NCBI RefSeq assembly: GCF_047971665.1
Contig: NZ_JBKEAA010000020.1
Span: 168,913 to 232,912 of the forward strand
Length of the DNA stretch: 64,000 nucleotides
Source: Castellaniella sp047971665
GTDB taxonomy: Bacteria > Pseudomonadota > Gammaproteobacteria > Burkholderiales > Burkholderiaceae_B
Direction: 5' to 3'
Shown: piece after piece, positions 45,010-54,192 of the stretch
Layout: each line of letters begins with the position of its first letter
Position numbering within the stretch: position 1 is the stretch's first letter
Program-made: the position numbers and the translations under genes
The notes under the pieces: model-generated
Databases searched by the model: none
What the model saw: the letters and a program-made list of their open reading frames with translations, nothing else
What the model was told of the DNA's origin: nothing

Positions 45010-46995
45010 GTGAGGGAAGCCGAAATATCGAAACCCAAACCCCGTACCGGCGGCATCCTGCCGCAAGTGTTTTATCCTTCCGCAGGCTTGGTGCTTGCGC
45101 TCGTGTCGCTGTCCTTCCTGGCGCCGGCATGGACCCAGCGCCTGTTTGGCGCCGCCAAGTCCTGGGTGGCGAACGATGCCGGATGGTTCACCGTGCTGTC
45201 GGTGGCCGGATTTCTCGTGTTTGTCGTGGTCCTGGGGTTCAGCAACCTGGGCAAGCTCAAGCTCGGGCCGGATCACAGCACGCCGGATTACAGCTACGGC
45301 ACATGGTTCGCCATGCTGTTCGCGGCTGGCATGGGCATCGGCCTGATGTATTTCGGCGTGGCCGAGCCGGTCATGCATTTCGCCAAACCGCCGGTCGGTG
45401 AGCCGCAGACCATCGAGGCCGCCCGCCAGGCCATGCGCATCACGTTCTTTCACTGGGGCATCCACGCCTGGGCGATCTACGCGGTGGTCGCATTGTCACT
45501 GGCCTATTTCGGCTACCGCCACGGCCTGCCGCTGCGCATCCGCTCCTCGCTGTATCCGCTGATCGGCGAGCGCATCAACGGCCCGATCGGGCATGCCGTC
45601 GATACCTTCGCCGTGCTGGGCACGATCTTCGGTCTGGCCACCTCGCTGGGGCTGGGTGTCATCCAGATCAATTCCGGACTGCAGCATCTGTTCGGCACGC
45701 CCGTGAGCATCAGCGTTCAGGTCGCCCTGATTGCCGGCATCACCGCGATCGCCACGGTGTCCGTCTTCACCGGCCTGGATCGCGGCGTGCGCCGTCTGTC
45801 CGAGTTCAACATGATCCTGGCGATCTCGCTGCTGGTCTTCGTGCTCGTGACGGGACCCACTGTCCATCTGCTGCAAGCCTTTGCCCAGAACACCGGCATG
45901 TACATGTCGAACGTATTCAATATGACGTTCAATCTGTACGCCTACCAGCCCACCGACTGGATCGGAGGCTGGACGCTGTTCTACTGGGGCTGGTGGATCG
46001 CATGGTCGCCGTTCGTGGGGATGTTCATCGCGCGCATCTCGCGCGGGCGCACGATCCGCGAATTCGTGATCGGCGTGCTGCTGGTGCCACTGGGGTTCAC
46101 CTTCCTGTGGATGACGATTTACGGCAACACGGCGTTGAACATGATTCTGGCCGATGGCGCCGGCCCCCTGGTCGACGCGGTTTCGGCCGACAGTTCGGTC
46201 GCCATCTACGGTTTCCTGGAACGGCTGCCGCTGTCAAGCATCACGTCCACCATCGCCACGCTGCTGGTCGTCATCTTTTTCGTCACGTCGGCCGATTCGG
46301 GCGCGCTGGTCATCGACATGCTGTCGTCCAAGGATGAGGGCGAATCCCCCGTCTGGCAGCGGATTTTCTGGGCGCTGCTGGTCGGTGCCATTGCCGTCGC
46401 CCTGCTGGTGGCGGGCGGTCTGACGGCGCTTCAGGCCGGCACCATCGCCTCGGCCCTGCCGTTCACCGTGGTCATGATCCTGGCCTGCGTCGGGATGCTG
46501 CGGGCCATGCGGCTGGACGTCGCCAAACGCGAAGCGATCCGCGACGCGCGCACAGCGCCGGGCTCCATGGCCGGCGCCGACTGGAAAGGCCGTCTGCGCG
46601 CCCTGGTCCATCAACCGCGCCGTCAGGAGGTCATCACCTTCCTGCGCGACAAGGTCCGCCCGGCACTGGAAGAGGTCGCACTGGAATTGCAAAAGCAGGG
46701 ACTGCCCGCGCGCACCGAAATCGGCGATGACGGCCGCGTCTGGCTGGAAGTGGGTCATGGACAGGAAATGGATTTCTATTATCTGATCCGTCCCCAGCCC
46801 TACAATCCGCCGTCGTTCGTGCTGGAAGACCCGCGCCGGCAGCGCGAAAACGGCGACAAGTTCTATCGTGCCGAAGTGCATCTGCGCGAAGGCGGACAGG
46901 ACTACGACATCATGGGCTGGCGCAAAGAAGAAGTCATCCATGACGTCCTCGACCAGTACCACCGTCACATGCACTTCCTGGACGCGGTGCGCTGA
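45010..46995 (+). CDS. BCCT-family betaine/choline/carnitine transporter
   Basis: 661 residues. GTG start with GGAG five bases upstream. Twelve helices; family signatures are MGIGLMYFGVAEPVMHF and the Trp-rich TM8 segment FYWGWWIAWSPFVGMFIARISRGR. The ~160-residue C-terminal cytoplasmic tail (RLRALVHQPRRQEVITFLRDKVRPALEEVALEL...) matches BetT/BetS-like members, where the tail governs osmotic activation. Likely takes up choline or glycine betaine. It is followed by a strong terminator and is convergent with asnB. Confidence 0.92.
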   Translation: MREAEISKPKPRTGGILPQVFYPSAGLVLALVSLSFLAPAWTQRLFGAAKSWVANDAGWFTVLSVAGFLVFVVVLGFSNLGKLKLGPDHSTPDYSYGTWFAMLFAAGMGIGLMYFGVAEPVMHFAKPPVGEPQTIEAARQAMRITFFHWGIHAWAIYAVVALSLAYFGYRHGLPLRIRSSLYPLIGERINGPIGHAVDTFAVLGTIFGLATSLGLGVIQINSGLQHLFGTPVSISVQVALIAGITAIATVSVFTGLDRGVRRLSEFNMILAISLLVFVLVTGPTVHLLQAFAQNTGMYMSNVFNMTFNLYAYQPTDWIGGWTLFYWGWWIAWSPFVGMFIARISRGRTIREFVIGVLLVPLGFTFLWMTIYGNTALNMILADGAGPLVDAVSADSSVAIYGFLERLPLSSITSTIATLLVVIFFVTSADSGALVIDMLSSKDEGESPVWQRIFWALLVGAIAVALLVAGGLTALQAGTIASALPFTVVMILACVGMLRAMRLDVAKREAIRDARTAPGSMAGADWKGRLRALVHQPRRQEVITFLRDKVRPALEEVALELQKQGLPARTEIGDDGRVWLEVGHGQEMDFYYLIRPQPYNPPSFVLEDPRRQRENGDKFYRAEVHLREGGQDYDIMGWRKEEVIHDVLDQYHRHMHFLDAVR

Positions 46996-47098
46996 CCGCC
47001 GCCGGCGGCCTGCCCTCACGGCAGGCCCCGCGCCACCAGGATCGCGCGCCACAGCCGCGACGCGCACGGGCCCGCCACCCGAACGGCGGAGCCGATCA

Positions 47099-47125
47099 GG
47101 CCGGCGCCATGCGCCGGCCTATTTT
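47099..47125 (+). terminator. Intrinsic terminator of the BCCT gene
   Basis: Perfect 9-bp stem GGCCGGCGC/GCGCCGGCC (47099-47107, 47111-47119), loop CAT, then TATTTT. It overlaps the last codon of the convergent asnB. Confidence 0.75.
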
Positions 47126-49077
47126 GTGTCCAGCCATGCCTGGAACATCAGCACGCTCCACAAGCGATACTGGCCATTGCGGCGTCCGGATAAGTGTTCC
47201 TCCCATGTCCGCCGGATCGGCTCGGGACGAAAGAAGCCCTCCCGCCGCAGGCGCGACGCATCGAGCAGGCTCTCCGCCCAGTCGCGCAGCGGCCCCCGAA
47301 GCCAGTCATCGATGGGTACACTGAAACCCCTTTTGGGCCGTTCGATCAGCGTCTGGGGCACATGCCGATAGAGCACCTGGCGCAGAATCCACTTGGCCGC
47401 GCCGTCACGCTGCTTCATGGTCTGGGGAATCCGCCAGGCGAACTCCACCACCCGGTGATCCAGGAACGGCACACGACTTTCAAGTGAGACGCCCATGGCG
47501 GCCCGATCGACCTTGACCAGAATGTCATCGGGAAGGTAGATCATGGCGTCCAGCGCCATCAGGCGCTGCACCTCGTCCAGACCGTCCAGCGGCAAGGGAT
47601 TGCCGCGCCACCAGGTCGACGGCTCGCGCCCGCCGATCACCAGTTGCGCCGGCTCCCAGCGGGAAATCGATTGCAGGTACAGGTCATCGATCCGCCTGGC
47701 CGACAGCATGCGACCGCCCTGGTGCAGTTTTTCCCCGATCGGCGTCGTGCGCAGCGCACCGGGCAGCACGGGCCGCAACGGGCCAAGCACGGTGTCCCAG
47801 GCCTGAGGCGACAGGGCGCGAATGCCGCCTGCCGCCAACCGCCGCAAGCCGGACGGGATGCGGGCGACTTTTTCCCAGTGCCGGGCATTGCGCGTATAAC
47901 GGCCATAGCCGGCGAACAGTTCATCGCCCGCGTCTCCCGACAGCGAGACGGTGACGTGCTGACGCGCCAGCTGCGACACCAGAAACGTCGGGATCTGGGA
48001 GGCATCGGCAAAAGGCTCGCTGTACAGCGCCGACAGCCTGGGAATGACATCCAGCGCCTGCTCCGGGGTGACGTAGAGTTCCGTGTGGTCGGTGCCCAGA
48101 TGCCGGGCGACCGCCATGGCATGCTCCGCCTCGTTATAGCCCTGCTCGTGAAAACCGATGGAAAATGTCTTGACCGGCCGTGCCGACTGGGCCTGCATCA
48201 GCGCCACCACGGTCGAGGAATCGATCCCTCCCGACAAGAAGGCGCCCAGAGGCACATCCGACAGCATCTGCTGGTGAACGGCGGACTTCAGCAGGGTCTC
48301 CAGGGCGTCGGTCGCCTCCAGGTCGGAGCCCGCAAAAGGCGCGCGGCAGCCGGACACGGCGGCCTCGGCCAGCGACCAGTAGGCCTCGACCTGCGGCTCG
48401 CGACGGTCCTGCGAGACCGTCAGCAGGCAGCCCGCCGGCAGCTTGAAAAGACCACGGTAGATGGTGTGCGGCGCCGGGATGTAGTTGTGTCGCATCAGCA
48501 GGCACAGCGCATCGCGGTCGATATCCGATCCGCAGCGCGGGTGCGCGCGCAGCGCCTGGAGCTCGGAGCCGAACAGGAAACAGGCATTGGCCCCCTGGCC
48601 CTGCCAGCCGTAATACAGCGGTTTTTCGCCCAGGCGATCCCGGCCCAGGGTCAGCACCCCTGTCTGCGTGTCCCAGACGGCAAAGGCGAACATGCCGATA
48701 CAGCGCTCCACCATCGCCCGCACGCCCCAGGCCGCAAAACCCGCCAACAGGGTCTCGGTGTCCGAGTGGCCGCGCCAGCCGGGCGCCTGACCGGACTGCT
48801 CCAGTTCCCGGCGCAATGCCAGGTGGTTATAGATCTCGCCATTGAACACGATCACATGCCGCCCCGAAGGCCCGCTCATGGGCTGGTGTCCCGCTGCCGA
48901 GAGATCCAGGATCGACAGGCGCCGGTGGGCCAGTCCAATGCCCGCGCCCTCGGCCCAGGCGCCTGAATCATCCGGGCCACGCGACACGATCGTGTCAGCC
49001 ATGCGTTCCAGGATGACGGCGGCCTCGCGCGTGTCTTTTCCACGACCGCCCTCCAGAAACCCCACCAAACCGCACAT
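47119..49077 (-). CDS. asnB: Asparagine synthetase (glutamine-hydrolysing), polysaccharide-locus type
   Basis: 652 residues. Class II glutaminase domain with Cys2 (MCGLVGFLEG), SRGPDDSG, HRRLSILDLS and FNGEIYNHLALR. The synthetase domain has the ATP PP-loop FLSGGIDSSTVVALM (about 264-278), SLSGDAGDELFAGYGRY, DDILVKVDRAAMGVSLESRVPFLDHR and RPKRGFSVPIDDWLRGPLR. The length and these C-terminal blocks match AsnB-like amidotransferases found in surface-polysaccharide clusters (WbpS type) as well as true asparagine synthetases. No other polysaccharide gene is intact here, but an rfbC relic lies just beyond its 5' end. Confidence 0.9.
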   Translation of the reverse strand: MCGLVGFLEGGRGKDTREAAVILERMADTIVSRGPDDSGAWAEGAGIGLAHRRLSILDLSAAGHQPMSGPSGRHVIVFNGEIYNHLALRRELEQSGQAPGWRGHSDTETLLAGFAAWGVRAMVERCIGMFAFAVWDTQTGVLTLGRDRLGEKPLYYGWQGQGANACFLFGSELQALRAHPRCGSDIDRDALCLLMRHNYIPAPHTIYRGLFKLPAGCLLTVSQDRREPQVEAYWSLAEAAVSGCRAPFAGSDLEATDALETLLKSAVHQQMLSDVPLGAFLSGGIDSSTVVALMQAQSARPVKTFSIGFHEQGYNEAEHAMAVARHLGTDHTELYVTPEQALDVIPRLSALYSEPFADASQIPTFLVSQLARQHVTVSLSGDAGDELFAGYGRYTRNARHWEKVARIPSGLRRLAAGGIRALSPQAWDTVLGPLRPVLPGALRTTPIGEKLHQGGRMLSARRIDDLYLQSISRWEPAQLVIGGREPSTWWRGNPLPLDGLDEVQRLMALDAMIYLPDDILVKVDRAAMGVSLESRVPFLDHRVVEFAWRIPQTMKQRDGAAKWILRQVLYRHVPQTLIERPKRGFSVPIDDWLRGPLRDWAESLLDASRLRREGFFRPEPIRRTWEEHLSGRRNGQYRLWSVLMFQAWLDTK

Positions 49078-49556
49078 CGTGCTTACCTCTGATCATCGTT
49101 CGGCCGCCGGCCTGTCCGGAGCACGCGCTCCATTTTACGGCGCAGCGACCGGCATTCACGTCCTCAAGCGAACGAAATCATCATGCAGGGATTTATGCAT
49201 GGGTCCGGATGGCGCATGGATCCCGACGCGCCGGCTAAACTGGGGCTGATCCGTTTTTCTACGATCAGGATGTGGTCTCGACATCGAGCGTCAGGTCCGC
49301 CCGTCGGCACGCGGTGCGCTGTGCGGCCTGCACTTTCAGCTTGCCCGCCCTCAGGGCAAGCTGATCCAGGAGATCGAAAGCGCGGTCTTTGACGTCACGG
49401 CGGACATCGATCCACGGTTCCGTCCCACGCGACGGACGCCTTGCCGAAAACGCCACTGGCTGCTTGCCGCCCGGCCATCCGCCCGGCCGCTCGTGATTTT
49501 GCGCGTACAATCAAGGCCCGATTTCATCGCCGCCCGCCGGCACGCCGTACAAGATC
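49078..49556. other. 479-bp region between asnB and rdgC
   Basis: Upstream regions of two divergent genes. The only recognisable content is the rfbC-like remnant (49280-49440). The rdgC promoter probably lies near 49490-49540 (TTTTGCGCGTACAATC, with TACAAT as a -10 candidate at 49505-49510). The 81- and 69-codon readings in other frames have no family resemblance. Confidence 0.6.
49280..49440 (+). pseudogene. Remnant of dTDP-4-dehydrorhamnose 3,5-epimerase (rfbC/rmlC)
   Basis: Reading from 49280 gives ERQVRPSARGALCGLHFQ, then LARPQGKLIQEIESAVFDVTADIDPRFRPT. This aligns with the RmlC core block SxRGVLRGLHFQ...PQGKLVRVVxGxVFDVAVDIRxxSPT, including the active-site His of GLHFQ. The frame has a stop at 49247-49249 and no start codon before the block. 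Similarity ends about residue 50, after which the sequence is unrelated and runs into rdgC. This is a fragment of ~50 of ~180 residues, therefore a decayed gene. It points to a former rhamnose or O-antigen locus next to asnB. Confidence 0.7.
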
Positions 49557-50462
49557 ATGTGGTTCAAGAATCTCAAGCTTTATCGTCTCGCACCCAACAC
49601 CACCCTGCACCCCGCCGATCTCGAGGCGGCCCTGGAGCCGCTCGCTTTCCAGCCGGGCGGCAGTCAGGACAGCCAGGTGTCGGGATGGCTGCCCCCGCGT
49701 GAAGACGGCGGTCTGGCCTGCGCGCAGCATGGCCAGATCCTGCTGCGCCTGCAGACCGAGAAAAAACTGCTGCCCGCCACGGTCGTCAATCAGGCCAGCC
49801 GCGCCCGCGCCCAACAGATCGAAGAGCAGCAAGGCTACAAGCCCGGGCGCAAGCAGATGAAAGAGATCAAAGAGCAGATGACCATGGAGCTGCTGCCGCG
49901 CGCCTTCGTCATCGCCCACGATACGCACATCTGGATCGACACGCTAAACCACTGGGTCGCCATCGACGCCGCAGCGACCGCGCGCAGCGACGAGGTGCTG
50001 GGCCTGCTGGCCAAAACGCTCACCCCCTTCCCCATTGTGCCGCTGCACGCCGAGATGTCGCCGGGGGCCGCCATGACGCTGTGGCTGTCGGAGGACGAAG
50101 CGCCGGCCGGCTTTTCGATCGATCAGGACACGGAACTGCGCTCCACCGGCGAATCACGCGCCACGGTGCGCTATGTGCGCCAATCGGTTGAACTGGACGA
50201 GGTCCGCCGCCACATCCAGGCAGGCAAGCAATGCACCCGGCTGGCCATGACCTGGAACGACCGCGTGTCGTTCGTGCTGACGGACAATCTGGACATCAAG
50301 CGCGTCGCGCCGCTGGACGTGCTGAAAGAGCACCAGGACGCTCAGGCCGCCAATGAGGCCGAACAGTTCGAGGCCGACTTCGCCCTGATGACCGGCGAAC
50401 TGGCGCGCATGCTGGACGACCTGGTGGCGGCACTGGGCGGGATGAAGAACGACACCAAGTAA
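49557..50462 (+). CDS. rdgC: Recombination-associated protein RdgC
   Basis: 301 residues, the family length. It starts MWFKNLKLYRLAPNTTLHPADLEAALEPLAFQ and has GWLPPRE, LLRLQTEKKLLPATVVNQASRARAQQIEEQQGYKPGRKQMKEIKEQMTMELLPRAF and FVLTDNLDIKRVAPLDVL. RdgC forms a ring on double-stranded DNA and restrains RecA. A terminator follows 28 bases after the stop. Confidence 0.96.
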   Translation: MWFKNLKLYRLAPNTTLHPADLEAALEPLAFQPGGSQDSQVSGWLPPREDGGLACAQHGQILLRLQTEKKLLPATVVNQASRARAQQIEEQQGYKPGRKQMKEIKEQMTMELLPRAFVIAHDTHIWIDTLNHWVAIDAAATARSDEVLGLLAKTLTPFPIVPLHAEMSPGAAMTLWLSEDEAPAGFSIDQDTELRSTGESRATVRYVRQSVELDEVRRHIQAGKQCTRLAMTWNDRVSFVLTDNLDIKRVAPLDVLKEHQDAQAANEAEQFEADFALMTGELARMLDDLVAALGGMKNDTK

Positions 50463-50489
50463 GAAAAAGGCCTCGCATCGCATCTTGCT

Positions 50490-50511
50490 GCCCCCGAGAG
50501 GGGGCATTTTG
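50490..50511 (+). terminator. Terminator after rdgC
   Basis: 7-bp stem TGCCCCC/GGGGGCA with a GAGA tetraloop, followed by TTTT and a further T-rich stretch. Confidence 0.75.
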
Positions 50512-50663
50512 CTTTGAGGCGGCCCATCGACAGCATGAGCCCCTCGTCCGGGCAGCCCATGAATCCGGCGGGCAACCACGCCTTTTCCAGTCTCTGGCGG
50601 CATTCAGGACAGCTCAGGCATCCGGCATCGAGCAAAACAGTTCTTTTTATATTGATTCAATAT

Positions 50664-50695
50664 CAAATTGATAATCATTCTGGTTTGATGCTAAT
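50664..50695 (+). promoter_or_regulatory. Fur box overlapping a promoter
   Basis: ATTGATAATCATTCT centred near 50673 matches the 19-bp Fur consensus at about 14 positions (core GATAATCATT exact). It overlaps TTGATA (50668-50673), which with GCTAAT (50690-50695, 16-base spacer) forms a promoter. Iron-replete repression by Fur is expected, in line with the ChaN-type gene that follows. The predicted transcript start (about 50702) is only six bases before the annotated start codon. Confidence 0.65.
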
Positions 50696-50707
50696 CTTCA
50701 ATTTCAA

Positions 50708-51601
50708 ATGACAAGCGCCACGCTCCGCTCCTCCCCGCTGTCCGCCGCTGCGCGGCGGTTCGCTTGCGGGTTGCTGGTCCTGCTGCTGACCGCCTGCCAG
50801 CACTTGCCAGATCCCGATCAACAGGCTGCCGCTCCGGCTCAGACCGCCCAGCAAGGCCAAATCCTGTCAGGGACCGAAGGCCGCACCCTGACTGCGGACG
50901 CGCTGCTGGATGAGCTTGCCCAGGCCGACATTGTCATCGTTGGAGAACGTCACGATGCGCGCGCTCATCACCTGATCGAGGAATGGGTGGTCCGCACCCT
51001 GCCCTTGCGACGTCCCGCGGGCAGCTACGTGCTGGAAATGGCCACCGCCTCGCAACAAGCCCGCCTCGACGCGACGCAGCGCGCATTCCCGGTGACGCGT
51101 CCCACCGATGATGCGCTGCAGGCGCAACTTGTCTGGAACCGCCGCTGGCCGTGGCGCCAGTACGGCGGGCTCATCACCGCGCTGATGGCACAAACGGCGC
51201 CGGTGCTGGCCGCCAACCTCGATCGCCCCGAAGTCGAACAGATCCTGCGCAGCAACGCGCGACCGGCCGGCGCACCCAGCAGCGATCCCGCGATCGTCCG
51301 CACACTGAAGGATCTCATCGTCGACAGCCACGGAATGCGCGCCGACGACGACAGGCTCGACGGCATGATCGCGGTGCAGATGCAGCGCGACCGGCGCATG
51401 GCGAAAACCCTGCTGCGCGCCCCCAAACCCGCCATCCTGTTCACCGGCAACATCCATGCCCTGAAGACCCTCGGCGTCCTCGTCCATTTGCGCGACCTGC
51501 AGGCGGGCCTGGTTTTCCCCAAGGTCAAAGTCCTGCTGCTGACGGAGGCATCGGCCGGCTTTGACGGCCGTCACGCCGACTACCTGTGGACAGGTCTTTG
51601 A
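50708..51601 (+). CDS. ChaN-family iron-regulated lipoprotein
   Basis: 297 residues. Signal peptide with lipobox LLTAC (Cys30). Family blocks are IVIVGERHDARAHHLIEEWVVRTL, YVLEMATASQQARLD, and AILFTGNIHALKTLGVLVHL; the acidic/His ends resemble the heme-binding ChaN (DUF399) proteins. ChaN-type lipoproteins bind heme and are linked to iron acquisition. No ribosome-binding site precedes the ATG, so the message may be leaderless or start elsewhere. The YncE-like gene follows 41 bases later. Confidence 0.85.
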   Translation: MTSATLRSSPLSAAARRFACGLLVLLLTACQHLPDPDQQAAAPAQTAQQGQILSGTEGRTLTADALLDELAQADIVIVGERHDARAHHLIEEWVVRTLPLRRPAGSYVLEMATASQQARLDATQRAFPVTRPTDDALQAQLVWNRRWPWRQYGGLITALMAQTAPVLAANLDRPEVEQILRSNARPAGAPSSDPAIVRTLKDLIVDSHGMRADDDRLDGMIAVQMQRDRRMAKTLLRAPKPAILFTGNIHALKTLGVLVHLRDLQAGLVFPKVKVLLLTEASAGFDGRHADYLWTGL

Positions 51602-51642
51602 ACGACATCGATTTCTCCCTCCGACCCTCAGCAAGGACTTCC

Positions 51643-52845
51643 ATGCGTAACACCTCCCACCCGCCATCATCGCGACGCACCACCGCCATCCTGACCGCCA
51701 CCCTGGCGCTCTGCCTGTCCACCGCCGCCTTCGGCGCATCGCCGCCGTCATCCTCCAAGGACCGGCTCTGGATGAGCACCAACTATCTGGAACATCCCGA
51801 AGAAGGCGTGTACGAACTGCAATACAACGCCCCCACCGGTCAGGTGTTCGCCTCGGTCATGGACCGTGTGCGCCGGGCCGACAATCTGGGCTACCTGTAT
51901 GCCTTCGACGGCAAGACGCTGGACATCAAGGGCCGCTACCCCATGCCGTACCGCGCGTTCTCGCTGACACAGGACGCCAAGGGCCAATGGCTGTACGTCG
52001 GCCATACCCAGGCCGCATCGCTGCGCATCAGCAAGGTCGATCCGAAGACCGGCAAGGTGGTGCTGACCAGCGAACGGCTGCATGTCGATCCCAGCGAGCC
52101 GAAGCGCGAACACCTGCGCCATATCGTCCACAGTGAACGGACCGGCGAACTGTTCACCGCCTACATCGGCAACGCCAAGGAAAACGGCAAAAACCGCTCG
52201 TTCTACCGCCTGCTGATCCTGGACGACGACACGCTGCAAATCAAGGGAGAGGTCGAGAACGCGTTCCCCTCGGTCGGCTATGCGCTGCACATGGATCGCG
52301 GCACCGGCCGCATCTTCACCGCCGGGTCCGACTATATCAATGAGATCGACCCCGTCACGCGCAAAGTCGTCCACACCATCCCTCTGGACGACAAGGTCAG
52401 GCCGCGTGTGAACAACCTGGTGGGACTGGCCGTCGACGCCAAGGGTGATCGCATTTTTGCTTCGCAATTCATCCACCAGCCCCGGCCCGACGCCAAGGAC
52501 GAACAGGATGGCCTGTACGTGTTCGACCGCAAAAGCGGCAAGCAACTGGCCTTTGTCCCGACCGGGGAAGGCGGAGTCACACTGTCGTACAGCCCGAAAC
52601 ACGACGAAATCTACGTCAGCAATTTCCGCAGCGGCCGCATCAGCGTCGTGGACGGCAAGACCTACAAGATCACTCAGCAGATTCCCGCCTCTGTGTTCCC
52701 CAACATGATGGCGCTGGCCGCCGATGAGAGTGCGCTGTACGTCGGCCTGAAACAAGGATTCAACAAGCAGTGGAACCCTGAAGAGTTCGTCGAGGGCGCC
52801 AAAGAGCAGATCCTGCGCGTCACGCTGGACCGGGACGCGCTGTAG
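51643..52845 (+). CDS. YncE-like exported beta-propeller protein
   Basis: 400 residues from the ATG at 51643, preceded by AAGGAC. The signal peptide ends near AFGA (about residue 29). The mature part is a seven-bladed propeller built from YVTN-like repeats, for example VFASVMDRVRRADNLGYLYAFDGKTLDIKGR, VGYALHMDRGTGRIFTAGSDYINEIDPVTRKVVHTI and EIYVSNFRSGRISVVDGKTYKI. YncE of E. coli is a periplasmic, Fur-responsive protein that binds DNA in vitro. Co-transcription with the ChaN-type gene implies iron control here (inference). Confidence 0.85.
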   Translation: MRNTSHPPSSRRTTAILTATLALCLSTAAFGASPPSSSKDRLWMSTNYLEHPEEGVYELQYNAPTGQVFASVMDRVRRADNLGYLYAFDGKTLDIKGRYPMPYRAFSLTQDAKGQWLYVGHTQAASLRISKVDPKTGKVVLTSERLHVDPSEPKREHLRHIVHSERTGELFTAYIGNAKENGKNRSFYRLLILDDDTLQIKGEVENAFPSVGYALHMDRGTGRIFTAGSDYINEIDPVTRKVVHTIPLDDKVRPRVNNLVGLAVDAKGDRIFASQFIHQPRPDAKDEQDGLYVFDRKSGKQLAFVPTGEGGVTLSYSPKHDEIYVSNFRSGRISVVDGKTYKITQQIPASVFPNMMALAADESALYVGLKQGFNKQWNPEEFVEGAKEQILRVTLDRDAL

Positions 52846-52857
52846 GAACTCCGGTTC

Positions 52858-52876
52858 GGGCGGCCCCTCGCCGCCC
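52858..52876. terminator. Hairpin between convergent YncE-like gene and pyrB
   Basis: 7-bp stem GGGCGGC/GCCGCCC with a five-base loop in the 41 bases separating the two stop codons. No U-tract, so termination is only suggested by position. Confidence 0.35.
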
Positions 52877-52886
52877 GATCGTCCGA

Positions 52887-54179
52887 TCAATCGATGCCGT
52901 GGAACACGCTGTCGTCAGGCCCGACATGCGACGGCGGCGTCCAGGTCACATCGCGCAGCGAATGCTGCACCAGCCCCTCGACGCCCATCAGTACGGCAAA
53001 GATCGCCATGCGCACCGGAATCCCGTTATCCGTCTGGCGAAAAATGGCCAGGCGCGGATCATGATTCAGGTCGATACTCAGATCGTTGGCACCCTCGCGA
53101 CTGTCGCGCGGCAAAGGATGCATCACGATGGTGTCGGGGCCGCAGCAGGCATCGACGATGGCGCGATTGACCTGAAAATCCGCCGAATACCCCTCCAGAT
53201 TCTCGCCTGAAAACCGCTCTTTCTGGACCCGGGTGGCATAGACCACATCGGCGCCCTTCAGTCCGGCCGCCAGATCATGGGTCTGTTCGACGACGTGTCC
53301 ATTGCGGCTGACCTGATCCAGCAGGGATTCCGGCATTTCCAGGCCCTGCGGAGACACCAGGGTAAATTTCATGCCACGGTACAGGGCCAGCAGCTTGATC
53401 AGCGAATGCACCGTACGGCCGTATTTCAGATCACCGGCCATGACGATATGCGCACCATCGAGCAACTTGCCCAGGCGCGAGAACTCCGTCAGGATGGTGT
53501 AGAGATCCAGCAGCGCCTGACTGGGATGCTCGCCTGCTCCATCGCCGCCGTTGACCACCGGAATGTTGGTCGCGGCCGCGAATTCGGCCACAGAGCCTTT
53601 TTCAGGGTGACGGATCACCATGGCGTCCACGTAGCCGCTCATCACACGGCTGGTATCGTAGATCGACTCGCCCTTGGCCATGGACGAAAAGGTAAAACCG
53701 GTCGTATCGCACACCGAGCCGCCCAGGCGGCAAAAGGCCGCACCGAAACTGACCCGCGTCCGCGTGCTGGCCTCGAAAAACAGATTGCCCAGCACGGCGC
53801 CTTCCAGGACGCGGGAGACCTTGCGCCGCCGCGCGATGGGCTGCATCAGGTCGGCCACACGGAACAGTTCTTCCACGGATTCGCGCGTGAATTGATCGAC
53901 CGACAGCAACTGATGCTTGTTCTCGATGGCGATACGATCACGCAAAGGCCCGGATTGTGCGCTTTGCGCGTATTTCTCCATGAGCGCGCCGTTTTCCACG
54001 ATCTCGGTGACAAAACGGGAAACGACCTCCGGCATGGAGCGGGCTTCCTGAGAGCCCTCCGGCAACAGCCAGGTATCCAGGGCACGTCGCTTGACACCGA
54101 TACGCGCCGCGAATACATCGCGCGTCAGGTTCAGACGGCGCATCGCGTCGCGCAGGAAGACTTGCTGGGAAATCGTCAT
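52887..54179 (-). CDS. pyrB: Aspartate carbamoyltransferase with N-terminal HTH-like domain
   Basis: 430 residues from the ATG at 54179 against about 310 for a standard catalytic chain. Residues ~1-65 (ISQQVFLRDAMRRLNLTRDVFAARIGVKRRALDTWLLP) have the pattern of a helix-turn-helix: a short helix, RDVFAARIGV, turn, RRALDTWL. Residues ~105-430 are a complete ATCase catalytic chain: FFEASTRTRVSFGAAF (carbamoyl-phosphate site), MAKGESIYDTSRVMSGYVDAMVIRHPE (80s loop Lys), GEHPSQALLDLYTI, GDLKYGRTVHSLIKLL and the HPLPRDSR loop. It makes carbamoyl-aspartate for pyrimidines. A palindrome at 54193-54209 lies in its promoter. Confidence 0.9.
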   Translation of the reverse strand: MTISQQVFLRDAMRRLNLTRDVFAARIGVKRRALDTWLLPEGSQEARSMPEVVSRFVTEIVENGALMEKYAQSAQSGPLRDRIAIENKHQLLSVDQFTRESVEELFRVADLMQPIARRRKVSRVLEGAVLGNLFFEASTRTRVSFGAAFCRLGGSVCDTTGFTFSSMAKGESIYDTSRVMSGYVDAMVIRHPEKGSVAEFAAATNIPVVNGGDGAGEHPSQALLDLYTILTEFSRLGKLLDGAHIVMAGDLKYGRTVHSLIKLLALYRGMKFTLVSPQGLEMPESLLDQVSRNGHVVEQTHDLAAGLKGADVVYATRVQKERFSGENLEGYSADFQVNRAIVDACCGPDTIVMHPLPRDSREGANDLSIDLNHDPRLAIFRQTDNGIPVRMAIFAVLMGVEGLVQHSLRDVTWTPPSHVGPDDSVFHGID

Positions 54180-54192
54180 GATCAGTCTCAAT

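Noticed and set aside
49265..49510. 81-codon minus-strand ORF between asnB and rdgC
   Set aside because: It is antisense to the rfbC-like remnant, whose plus-strand translation shows a real family match.
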